The notes under the pieces were generated by a model. That model did not search any database. It was not told the DNA's origin and saw only the letters and a list, made by a program, of their open reading frames with translations. From positions 1 to 19,905 of the forward strand of contig CAMMFK010000020.1 in the NCBI GenBank assembly GCA_946496115.1: DNA of 19,905 nt, given 5' to 3'. Below are positions 13,358 through 19,905 of the stretch, in pieces. The stretch is from an uncultured Clostridium sp. (lineage in GTDB: Bacteria; Bacillota; Clostridia; TANB77; CAG-508). Positions within the stretch are counted from its first letter, which is position 1, and each line of letters begins with the position of its first letter. A program made the position numbers and the translations under genes.

Positions 13358-16015
13358 GTGGACCAAGATCAAGAAAATACCAATGTAGGAACAACAGGAG
13401 CAGACCAAGAAGCAAGTAAACAAGCAAAAAAAACAAAAAGTTCTGGCTCTGGTGTAGCAACCAAAATTGTAAATAAAGCAACTAAATTTAAAAATTGGAT
13501 AAAATATTTACCGATTATAGGAAAGATACTTTTAATACTTATAGCAATATTAGTAATAGTAGGAATTATAACACTTTTCTCTACTCTTCCAGGATTATAT
13601 ATAGAAAACATAAAGGAGTTTGGGATAAGTTTATGGGGAAACATAGTAGGAGTATTTTCAGGAGATAACATTACTACAACAGTTACAAAGGAAGATCAAA
13701 TTAATTTAGCACAAAGAATCCAAGACATGGGATATGATATTGTAGGATATGGATTTGCAGATGCAAAGTATGAATTAGATGATGAACCTAATTCAGAAGA
13801 AATTGATGGTTTTACTAATGGAACTATAAAAGATATAACTCCTCTTGCCAACTCAAAAAACTATTTACAAACTTATATTGCACAAAGTGAAGCAACATAT
13901 GTACTTTCAACTTGGAGCTTCTTGGGAGAACTTAGAAGCATAGGATCAAATATTAATAATGCTTTTTCACAGGTTGAAAATTGGTTGTTTGGTGAAAGTA
14001 ATCAAATAATAGAAGAGAATGATGCGAGAGCTTTTTCAGAAGGCATGTTGAATGTGAATATACCAGAAGATGATGAAAATAACATAAATATTAAAGTTGA
14101 CAGAGAAAACAAATTACTTCAAATGAGAATAAAAAGAGCAGGCCTAGTAAATATATTCTCTAGAGGAGAATTATACTATTTTGACTTATCTGATTGGACA
14201 TCTGTATATGGTAAACCATTAGAATTATTTCTAGCTCTACATATATCAACAATGATGCCAGATTTAGCTTATGAATTAGCAAGTGCTGATTGTTTTAATA
14301 CAAAAGTAAATATAGATTTACAAGAGGTGAAATCAACATTCAAAGTTATAATAAAGACTGCAGATGGTCAAGAATTGCAACAAGAAGAAATAATAATATC
14401 ATATCTACATTATATATGTGGTATACCAATAGAATTTATCAATAGATGTATAGAAGCGGGCAAACTAAATGAGCTATTTCTTCACGTAATGAATAATATA
14501 AGCGATATTAGCCTAGAATTAATTAATTTACAAGATGGAGGAACATATGATACAACACAAAGCCCAACAGGAACACATGGAGCAATAAATCTAAGTCAAT
14601 TAGAGCGTGAATTGTTGGGAGTAGAAGAAGGAGAAGAAACATATAAAATACGTGATGTAGAAGTTATTATACAATCTGAACCAGCAAGTGATTATTCTGG
14701 AGTAGAAGAAGTAGAAGTAACTAGAACAGAAGATATGGATAGATATATTAGTATACCAGATTTTGATAATGAATCAGAAAGACAAACAGCAGAAGCAGCT
14801 TTGCCTTCAACAAATTTATCTGGATTTACAATAGAACAAATTATTGAAATTACTCAACTGATGCTTGATGGAGCAACAGAAGCAACAACATACTTACCAA
14901 GAATATCAAGTGTAACAAAGCATTGGTTCTATAATGACATTGTATTTGAATATGGAACAGCCGGAAAAGCAAAAAGGAAAGTTCAATTTGAAACAGAGAA
15001 TGAAGATGATCCATTATCTGAAGCAAATTTAAATGGTGCAAGTATAATACTTGATACCACATATACAAATGCAACAGGAGTTTTATACCAACTAGCAGAG
15101 CCAGAAGCTACTGGACCAAATGAAGCGATTATTGCATTGTTTAAAGGTGGAAGTGGAATTTTTGATGGAGAGAGTTACAATTTCCCTGGAGAATATTATA
15201 GATATGATGGAACTAGAGATACAGCACTTAAAATAGCTAATGCAAAAGCGAGAGATGCAAACAAAACGGAATTTACATTTCAAGGAGAAACGCATCTAGT
15301 AGATTCTAGTCAAAACAGTACATTAAATATATCAAAACAACAAGTTTCTTTTGCAACAGAGGACGAAGATGGAAATCAAACTTTTAATGATGCATATTCA
15401 GCATTTTCAATATTAGAAAATGTACATTCTTTAGAAGCAGAAACTGTATATAGACAATTTAAAGAACTATTAATAAACTTAGAATATTTTTCAAGAGAAG
15501 ACTTCTTGAAACCGTTAAATCAAGTATTACTATGGCCAGTAGAAAGAGTAGGTAGTAGTACAGAAGAATATGATGACAATGCAGAAAATGTAATAAAAGG
15601 AATATATAGAAATGAAAATGAATATGGTCTATTTTTAGATAATGGAACAGCCGTAAATTCTGGTGACAGAATTATAGCACCGGGAGATGCAACTGTGGTA
15701 AAAGTAGAAGGAGATTCCATAACATTTAAGTTTAAAACTATATCTGATGGGCAAGCACAAGCTCTTGAAGCTAAATTTGGAGAAGATTACTCTAGTATAG
15801 ATAAAAATATTGTACTAGATATGGAAATGACAATTAAAGGTATAAATAGTAGTGTATCTGTCGGACAAGAAGTAACTGCAGGTACTCCAATAGGCTCAGC
15901 AACTAGTGATGATATAAGAATAATAATGTATAATGTGGATAAATCATATGTAGAAGATATAGAGACATATATGTATCCTACATATGAAGGAACAAGACAA
16001 GTTATTATACTGTAG
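13358..16015 (+). CDS. Large single-pass T4SS-associated protein with degenerate M23/LytM-like C-terminus
   Basis: About 885 residues. A Gln/Lys/Ser-rich cytoplasmic segment (1-50) is followed by one membrane helix (about 52-75) and a long exported region. I do not recognise the middle (80-720), which is acidic. The last 150 residues resemble the beta-fold of M23/LytM peptidases: WPVERVG, then GLFLDNGTAVNSGDRIIAPGD (about 757-777), a mid strand region, VSVGQEVTAGTPIGSATSDD and IRIIMY. The metal ligands expected of an active enzyme are missing: the first H-x3-D position is not seen, and the HxH near the end is replaced by D852-I-R854. The domain is therefore probably inactive and may bind the wall. 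Two GTG starts compete (13349 and 13358); AGGTGA sits 5 bases before 13358, so that start is preferred. The hairpin at 16033 follows. Confidence 0.75.
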   Translation: MDQDQENTNVGTTGADQEASKQAKKTKSSGSGVATKIVNKATKFKNWIKYLPIIGKILLILIAILVIVGIITLFSTLPGLYIENIKEFGISLWGNIVGVFSGDNITTTVTKEDQINLAQRIQDMGYDIVGYGFADAKYELDDEPNSEEIDGFTNGTIKDITPLANSKNYLQTYIAQSEATYVLSTWSFLGELRSIGSNINNAFSQVENWLFGESNQIIEENDARAFSEGMLNVNIPEDDENNINIKVDRENKLLQMRIKRAGLVNIFSRGELYYFDLSDWTSVYGKPLELFLALHISTMMPDLAYELASADCFNTKVNIDLQEVKSTFKVIIKTADGQELQQEEIIISYLHYICGIPIEFINRCIEAGKLNELFLHVMNNISDISLELINLQDGGTYDTTQSPTGTHGAINLSQLERELLGVEEGEETYKIRDVEVIIQSEPASDYSGVEEVEVTRTEDMDRYISIPDFDNESERQTAEAALPSTNLSGFTIEQIIEITQLMLDGATEATTYLPRISSVTKHWFYNDIVFEYGTAGKAKRKVQFETENEDDPLSEANLNGASIILDTTYTNATGVLYQLAEPEATGPNEAIIALFKGGSGIFDGESYNFPGEYYRYDGTRDTALKIANAKARDANKTEFTFQGETHLVDSSQNSTLNISKQQVSFATEDEDGNQTFNDAYSAFSILENVHSLEAETVYRQFKELLINLEYFSREDFLKPLNQVLLWPVERVGSSTEEYDDNAENVIKGIYRNENEYGLFLDNGTAVNSGDRIIAPGDATVVKVEGDSITFKFKTISDGQAQALEAKFGEDYSSIDKNIVLDMEMTIKGINSSVSVGQEVTAGTPIGSATSDDIRIIMYNVDKSYVEDIETYMYPTYEGTRQVIIL

Positions 16016-16032
16016 ATTTACAATTTAAAACA

Positions 16033-16057
16033 TAAAGGCTGTAAAAAACAGCCTTTA
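16033..16057 (+). terminator. Stem-loop after the main T4SS-like gene run
   Basis: TAAAGGCTGT (16033-16042), a 5-A loop, and ACAGCCTTTA (16048-16057) make a perfect 10-base-pair stem just past the stop at 16013-16015. The following bases (AATTTAAAA) are not a good T-run, so it may be a weak terminator, an attenuator, or an mRNA-stabilising end. It divides the cluster from the three small genes after it. Confidence 0.55.
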
Positions 16058-16093
16058 AATTTAAAATATTAGAGAAAATAGTGGAGAAATTAG

Positions 16094-16726
16094 ATGAAAA
16101 AATTTTTAATTGGAATAATTATAGTCTTGACTATATTATTAATAGGACAATTAATATATTTTAATTATAGAAATAATTATTATTTGAATAATGCAGCTCA
16201 AAATAATGAAATTAGCGAGAATATTTTAAACAACAATGCAAATGGTGTAACTACAAATCTTACTAATAATTTTGAAACAAATATCACTACAGAACCAAAT
16301 GTTATTACTCCAAATGGAATGAGCACTATTGCACAAAACTATACAGGAGAAGTAAGATTGTCTGAAGTAGAAGAAGCATTTTATACTTTTGTACATACTA
16401 ATATAAATGAAATTTACCAATTAGTACAAAAAAAGAGTATAAATCAAATACTTCAACAATACGACTTAAATACAAGTAAAATAAACAGTATGCATATATA
16501 TTCTGCAGAAGATTTTTTAGCTATAGCTAGGCAAGTTTTACAAGTAGGAAATACATATTCCAATAGTAGCATTGACAAAACATCATATAATCCCAATGAA
16601 GATGGATATACAACATTTTATACAACATTTAATTATAGTAATGTAACACAATTAAGAATAAAAGTTTATGTCGCAAACAGCAGTCAAACTATGCCAAATA
16701 TAAAGTTTGGAAGCTTAGATGAGTAA
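16094..16726 (+). CDS. Small single-pass exported protein, possibly NTF2/VirB8-like
   Basis: A 210-residue protein with one N-terminal membrane anchor (about residues 4-24), an Asn/Thr-rich spacer (25-90), and a C-terminal domain (about 92-207). The domain has two or three helices (VEEAFYTFVHTNINEIYQLV, then YSAEDFLAIARQVL), then strands (TTFYTTFNYSN, TQLRIKVYVAN). The helix-then-strand order suits an NTF2-like fold such as VirB8, but the motif match to the two next proteins is weak, so this is a tentative call. The start has GGAG 7 bases upstream. It lies after the 16033 hairpin, so it may be partly uncoupled from the upstream operon or read through. Confidence 0.6.
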   Translation: MKKFLIGIIIVLTILLIGQLIYFNYRNNYYLNNAAQNNEISENILNNNANGVTTNLTNNFETNITTEPNVITPNGMSTIAQNYTGEVRLSEVEEAFYTFVHTNINEIYQLVQKKSINQILQQYDLNTSKINSMHIYSAEDFLAIARQVLQVGNTYSNSSIDKTSYNPNEDGYTTFYTTFNYSNVTQLRIKVYVANSSQTMPNIKFGSLDE

Positions 16727-16796
16727 AATAGAAGAATAAAAAGTAAATAAAAATGTATATAATTTTACATTATCAAATATGTTAAGAGGAAAGAAT

Positions 16797-17357
16797 ATGA
16801 AAGAAAAAAATAAATTATTATATATAATTTTAACAATGATAATACTTATATTAATTGCTGTAAATATTAAGCTTTTTATAAATAATCAATTTAATGTATC
16901 TCAAAACGAAAATGAAGTTAGTGATAATAAAATACTAAACCAGAATATTAATACAAATTATAACACAGTATCAGCTGAGGAAGACGAAGAAAATAGGACA
17001 AATAAAATAGCAACATTAACAGAAAGACAACGTATGCAAACATACTTTGGAACATATATTTCATATGTAGAAAACGAAAAGTATCAGGAAGCATATAATT
17101 TGCTATATGACGGTTTTAAACAAAACTATTTTCCATCAATTGAAAACTTTACTAATTATGTACAAAACAATTATCCTAGTAATATTGTAGTAGAATATAC
17201 AAACATAGAAAGGCAAGGAACGATTTTTATACTAACAGTAAAAATAAGAGATGCCCTAAATGATTCAACTCAAACAGAAGTACAAGAAAATAGAGTAGTA
17301 GTAGTGGAAAATGCAACAAACGATTTTAAACTATCCTTTGAAGTGATAGAGCAATAA
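16797..17357 (+). CDS. Single-pass NTF2/VirB8-like protein, copy A
   Basis: About 186 residues. Membrane anchor at about 6-26, an Asn-rich spacer, and a domain at about 75-186 containing YVENEKYQEAYNLLYDGFKQ and PSIENFTNYVQNNYP, then strands (VVEYTNIERQGTIFILTVKI) and a final FKLSFEVIE. The block Y-x2-AYNLL-x4-KQ followed by SIE-x-F-x2-YV is repeated in the next gene, so the two are paralogous domains. This layout (short inside part, one helix, external NTF2-like fold) is that of VirB8, which joins the T4SS channel parts; the functional call is inference. A longer ORF begins at 16779, but AGAGGA (16785-16790) lies 6 bases before 16797 and inside the longer form, so 16797 is chosen. Confidence 0.66.
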   Translation: MKEKNKLLYIILTMIILILIAVNIKLFINNQFNVSQNENEVSDNKILNQNINTNYNTVSAEEDEENRTNKIATLTERQRMQTYFGTYISYVENEKYQEAYNLLYDGFKQNYFPSIENFTNYVQNNYPSNIVVEYTNIERQGTIFILTVKIRDALNDSTQTEVQENRVVVVENATNDFKLSFEVIEQ

Positions 17358-17447
17358 AAATACAAAAGTTTATAGGTAGATCTTAAGACTAAATAATTCA
17401 CTATACAAATTATTATAAAAACCTAAATAAAATTAAAGGAATAGAAA

Positions 17448-18395
17448 ATGAAGCCAGGAACACGATTTTTATTAGCTTTAAGAAATTTTTGGAAAAAACA
17501 TTGGAAAGCTATTATTATAGTAATTGTAGTATGGATAACATTAATAATAATAAATGCCTACTTAAGAAATAGACCAGAAGAAACTACTACAACAAATACA
17601 TATTTTCCCGATTTACCAGTAATCGACTATGGAGGTACAGTACCAAAATCAAAACAAGACGAGGTGAATAATACTATTGATTCATTCTTTAATTATTGTA
17701 ATAAAAAAGAATACCAAAATGCATATAATTTGTTAACAGAGGACTGCAAACAATATATTTATAGAAATAGTATAGAAGAATTCATGCAATATGTAGACTC
17801 TATTTATACAAGTACAAAAATATACAATCTTCAAAACTATTCAAATGTAGATGATGTCTATATTTATGATATAAATATATTAGACGATATAATGTCAACT
17901 GGAACTACCGGTGGATACCAAGAGTATAAAGAAAAGATAGCATTAATAGAAATTAATGGTGAAATGAAAATATCCAATCAAGGTTATATAGGTAAGGTCA
18001 CATTTAATAACATAACTGGTGAAGATGGAAACATAAAAATAAGAGTATTAAATAAAAATATGAGTTATGCCAGAGAAGAATATGAAGTAGAAATAACCAA
18101 TAAAACAGACGGATATGTACTGATAGGAAATGGAAATATTGCAAATGAGGTTACTCTCAACTTAGGAGATCAAAGTAGACCAGCATTAGGAATAATTAAT
18201 AACAATATGTTATTAGCTCCAGGAGAAACAACAACATATTATTTATTATTTGATAAATACTATGATGATGGAAAAACACCTACAGAAATAAACTTTAACT
18301 TAATAAGACTATATGGTAATAATCAAGAAACCGCGATAGAAGGTTTAAGCACAAATGCTAATACTACTTATAGTATGAACATACATTTAAACTAG
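17448..18395 (+). CDS. Single-pass NTF2/VirB8-like protein, copy B, with extra beta-domain
   Basis: A 315-residue protein. A basic cytoplasmic start (about 1-20, with WKKHWK) leads to one membrane helix (about 21-38) and a short Thr/Pro spacer. The NTF2-like domain (about 65-180) contains CNKKEYQNAYNLLTEDCKQ and SIEEFMQYV, matching the previous gene, then TTGGYQEYKEKIALIEINGEMK. A further C-terminal beta-rich domain (about 185-315) has NITNKT-type strands and LLAPGETTTYYLLFDKYY, similar in style to small Ig-like or DUF4352-type surface domains. It is the best VirB8 candidate by topology. Two cysteines lie in the NTF2-like part (residues 84 and 103). AAAGGA sits 7 bases before ATG. A strong terminator follows at once, so it closes this gene set. 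Confidence 0.7.
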   Translation: MKPGTRFLLALRNFWKKHWKAIIIVIVVWITLIIINAYLRNRPEETTTTNTYFPDLPVIDYGGTVPKSKQDEVNNTIDSFFNYCNKKEYQNAYNLLTEDCKQYIYRNSIEEFMQYVDSIYTSTKIYNLQNYSNVDDVYIYDINILDDIMSTGTTGGYQEYKEKIALIEINGEMKISNQGYIGKVTFNNITGEDGNIKIRVLNKNMSYAREEYEVEITNKTDGYVLIGNGNIANEVTLNLGDQSRPALGIINNNMLLAPGETTTYYLLFDKYYDDGKTPTEINFNLIRLYGNNQETAIEGLSTNANTTYSMNIHLN

Positions 18396-18398
18396 TCA

Positions 18399-18443
18399 TA
18401 AAAATTCACTTATAACATATAAATGTTGTAGGTGAATTTTTTT
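18399..18443. terminator. Strong rho-independent terminator
   Basis: An 18-base-pair stem (18401-18418 against 18423-18440, with two G-U pairs in the plus-strand RNA) and a 4-base loop end in a run of seven T. It lies right after the stop at 18393-18395 and ends the T4SS-like gene set. The A-run on the left makes it possibly active in both directions, though no minus-strand gene is seen here. Confidence 0.87.
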
Positions 18444-18490
18444 AAGTATTTTAGAAAAAACTAAAACGCATAATAAGGAGGAAAGAATAG

Positions 18491-19732
18491 GTGGTTAGAA
18501 AAATAATGAAAATTATATTTACAATTATTATAATGTTTACTATTTTAGTTTTTCCAACATATGCAGATGATTCAAATGAATTAGAAGAAGTAATAATACA
18601 AGAGAATGAGAGAAATGAAATAGAAGCTGCAACAAGCTCAAAAACAAAACCAACTATTAATTCAAGAAGATATGCTATTTTAGATAGAGCTTCTGGTAGA
18701 TGTATTTATGGAAAAGATGAGAACAAACAGACAGCAATGGCTTCAACTACAAAAATCATGAGTATTATTATTGTGGTTGAAAACTGCAACTTAAAAGATA
18801 ATGTAACAATAACAGCAAAAGCAGCAGGAACAGGAGGGTCAAGATTAGGTTTACATATAGATGACCAAATAACAGTAAATGATTTACTTTATGGTCTAAT
18901 GCTTAGGTCAGGAAATGATGCAGCTGTAGCACTGGCAATACATACCGCAGGTAGTGTTGAAAAATTTGCTAATCTTATGAATCAAAAAGCAGAAGAACTT
19001 GGGTTAACTAATACACACTTTGTAACGCCACATGGATTAGATGATAGTGAGCATTATACTACAGCATATGAGCTAGCCAAAATTACGGACTATGCTTTAA
19101 AAAATGAAACGATTGAAAAAATAGTAAAGACAAAAACAACTACAATATATATAAATGGAAATCCAATGCAAATAAGTAATACAAATGAATTACTTGGAAA
19201 TTTAGAAGGTGTTTATGGAGTAAAAACTGGTTTTACAAATAATGCAGGTAGATGTTTGGTAACAAGCGTAAAAAGAGGAGATATGGATTTAATTATAGTA
19301 GTACTCGGAGCAGATACAAGAAAAGATAGAGCAAAAGATAGCATGAAATTAATAGAATATGCATATAAGAAATTTTACATGGTAAATGTTGAGGAAATGA
19401 TATGCAGAGAATTTGAGATGTGGAAGCAAATAAATCAGAATAGAATATACGTAGATAAAGCATCAAATAGTCTAGAATTAAAACTAGAAGAAATAAAAAT
19501 AAAATCATTAGCAACAGATGAAGAACTAACAATAGAAATAAATACAGTAAACTATCTAGAAGCTCCAATATTAGAAAACACAAGAATAGGAACAGTAACT
19601 GTAAAAATTGGGGATGAATTGATAGAAGAAATAGAAATAAAAGCGGATAAGGAAGTGAAAAAGAGAGGAATTATAGATTATATTGAAATAATGGCTAATA
19701 TTTATTCGGGAGCAATAAATATATTTAATTAA
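18491..19732 (+). CDS. D-alanyl-D-alanine carboxypeptidase, S11 family (PBP5/DacF type)
   Basis: A 413-residue exported penicillin-binding protein that trims the terminal D-Ala from peptidoglycan stem peptides, limiting cross-linking. The signal peptide ends near TYA-D (about residue 26). All three catalytic motifs are intact: S85-T-T-K88 (nucleophile Ser85 and Lys88), S140-G-N142, and K245-T-G247. The C-terminal beta-rich PBP5_C-like domain (about 285-375) and a weakly hydrophobic end (about 395-413) suggest membrane attachment. The length fits the family. It starts at GTG 18491 with AAGGAGG 9 bases before. The strong terminator just upstream means it is probably transcribed separately. No convincing promoter was found in the 47-base gap, so its promoter is unknown. 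The neighbouring T4SS set also acts on the wall, but joint function is not shown. In sporulating Firmicutes such enzymes include DacF; synteny does not settle that name here. Confidence 0.95.
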   Translation: MVRKIMKIIFTIIIMFTILVFPTYADDSNELEEVIIQENERNEIEAATSSKTKPTINSRRYAILDRASGRCIYGKDENKQTAMASTTKIMSIIIVVENCNLKDNVTITAKAAGTGGSRLGLHIDDQITVNDLLYGLMLRSGNDAAVALAIHTAGSVEKFANLMNQKAEELGLTNTHFVTPHGLDDSEHYTTAYELAKITDYALKNETIEKIVKTKTTTIYINGNPMQISNTNELLGNLEGVYGVKTGFTNNAGRCLVTSVKRGDMDLIIVVLGADTRKDRAKDSMKLIEYAYKKFYMVNVEEMICREFEMWKQINQNRIYVDKASNSLELKLEEIKIKSLATDEELTIEINTVNYLEAPILENTRIGTVTVKIGDELIEEIEIKADKEVKKRGIIDYIEIMANIYSGAINIFN

Positions 19733-19785
19733 TAAAGAATAGACTAATAAAAGGAGAAGAATAAAAAAATCAAAAATTGATTATA

Positions 19786-19821
19786 AAAAATAATGAAACC
19801 TAATAAAGTTTCATTATTTTT
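19786..19821. terminator. Bidirectional terminator between carboxypeptidase and tRNA
   Basis: A perfect 14-base-pair stem (19786-19799 and 19808-19821) with an 8-base loop, an A-run on the left and T-run on the right, lies between the two convergent genes. It can serve the carboxypeptidase (plus strand) and the tRNA-Cys (minus strand). Confidence 0.8.
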
Positions 19822-19829
19822 GAGCATAT

Positions 19830-19903
19830 TGGAGGCGACACCCGGATTCGAACCGGGGATCAGAGTTTTGCAGACTCGTGCCTTACCACTTGGCTATATC
19901 GCC
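19830..19903 (-). tRNA. tRNA-Cys (anticodon GCA)
   Basis: The complement folds as a complete 74-base tRNA: 7-bp acceptor stem GGCGATA with TGTCGCC (one G-U pair), T loop GGTTCGAATCC, anticodon loop CTGCAAA with GCA, and encoded CCA at 19832-19830. Discriminator base 73 is U, the usual identity base for cysteinyl-tRNA synthetase. The outermost anticodon-stem pair (C-T) looks mismatched. The gene's 3' end faces the carboxypeptidase and T4SS-like cluster. Confidence 0.95.
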
Positions 19904-19905
19904 AT

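Noticed and set aside
16735..16763. TATAAT at 16758-16763 as a promoter for the NTF2-like gene at 16797.
   Set aside because: The -35 position reads AATAAA-like sequence and gives no support; the motif is easily found by chance in such AT-rich DNA.
18446..18475. CATAATA at 18469-18475 with GTATT 18 bases upstream, resembling a sporulation sigma-G/sigma-F promoter for the carboxypeptidase.
   Set aside because: The transcript would start at about 18482, just past the AAGGAGG ribosome site (18475-18481), so the message would lack it. The -35 match is also poor.
19751..19780. AAAGGAGA followed by ATA-AAA-AAA as a tiny gene after the carboxypeptidase.
   Set aside because: No standard start codon, and only about ten codons before a stop; probably chance.
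19830..19903. tRNA-Cys 3' end facing the cluster as an attachment site for an integrated element.
   Set aside because: No copy of the tRNA 3' end (such as GTCGCCTCCA or its complement) is seen at the left of the window, and no integrase gene is present.

Overview
The window is a strongly AT-rich, low-GC stretch of chromosome that looks like an anaerobic Firmicute (class Clostridia). The clues are AT-rich codon use, strong AGGAGG-type ribosome binding sites, a small Spo0E-family gene with a nearby match to the Spo0A box, an S11 D,D-carboxypeptidase, and a tRNA-Cys with an encoded CCA end. I cannot name the genus from sequence alone.

Layout. At the left edge (155-310, minus strand) lies a tiny Spo0E-like aspartyl-phosphate phosphatase gene. 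A divergent regulatory region follows (about 311-607). It holds one sigma-A-like promoter facing each way and a TGTCGAA Spo0A-box match inside an 8-bp inverted repeat. From 608 to 16015 runs one co-directional, tightly packed cluster for a type IV secretion-like envelope machine: two small VirB2-like pilins, a PrgI-family protein, a TraC/VirB4-N-terminal-like protein, the VirB4 ATPase, and three paralogous VirB6/TrbL-like membrane proteins. The first VirB6-like gene is broken by an apparent one-base frameshift. The second carries an NlpC/P60 peptidoglycan hydrolase domain. The third carries a duplicated N-terminal domain and a (PPTPGT)n tail. The cluster also holds an unknown membrane-anchored protein and a large single-pass protein ending in what looks like a catalytically dead M23/LytM-type fold. 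After a hairpin at about 16033 come three single-pass proteins. At least two look like NTF2/VirB8-like domains. They end at a strong terminator at about 18400. The window closes with a D-alanyl-D-alanine carboxypeptidase, a shared terminator, and tRNA-Cys(GCA) on the minus strand.

How the parts fit. The pilins, PrgI, VirB4, VirB6 and VirB8-like proteins are the inner-membrane core and filament of a single-membrane (Gram-positive) T4SS. The NlpC/P60 domain would open peptidoglycan, and the dead M23-like domain may be structural. No VirD4 coupling protein, relaxase, integrase or recombinase is visible, so a conjugative element is not supported within this window. The most notable possibility is a resident, non-conjugative T4SS-like apparatus with three differently decorated VirB6 paralogues, perhaps under Spo0A influence. 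That function is inference.
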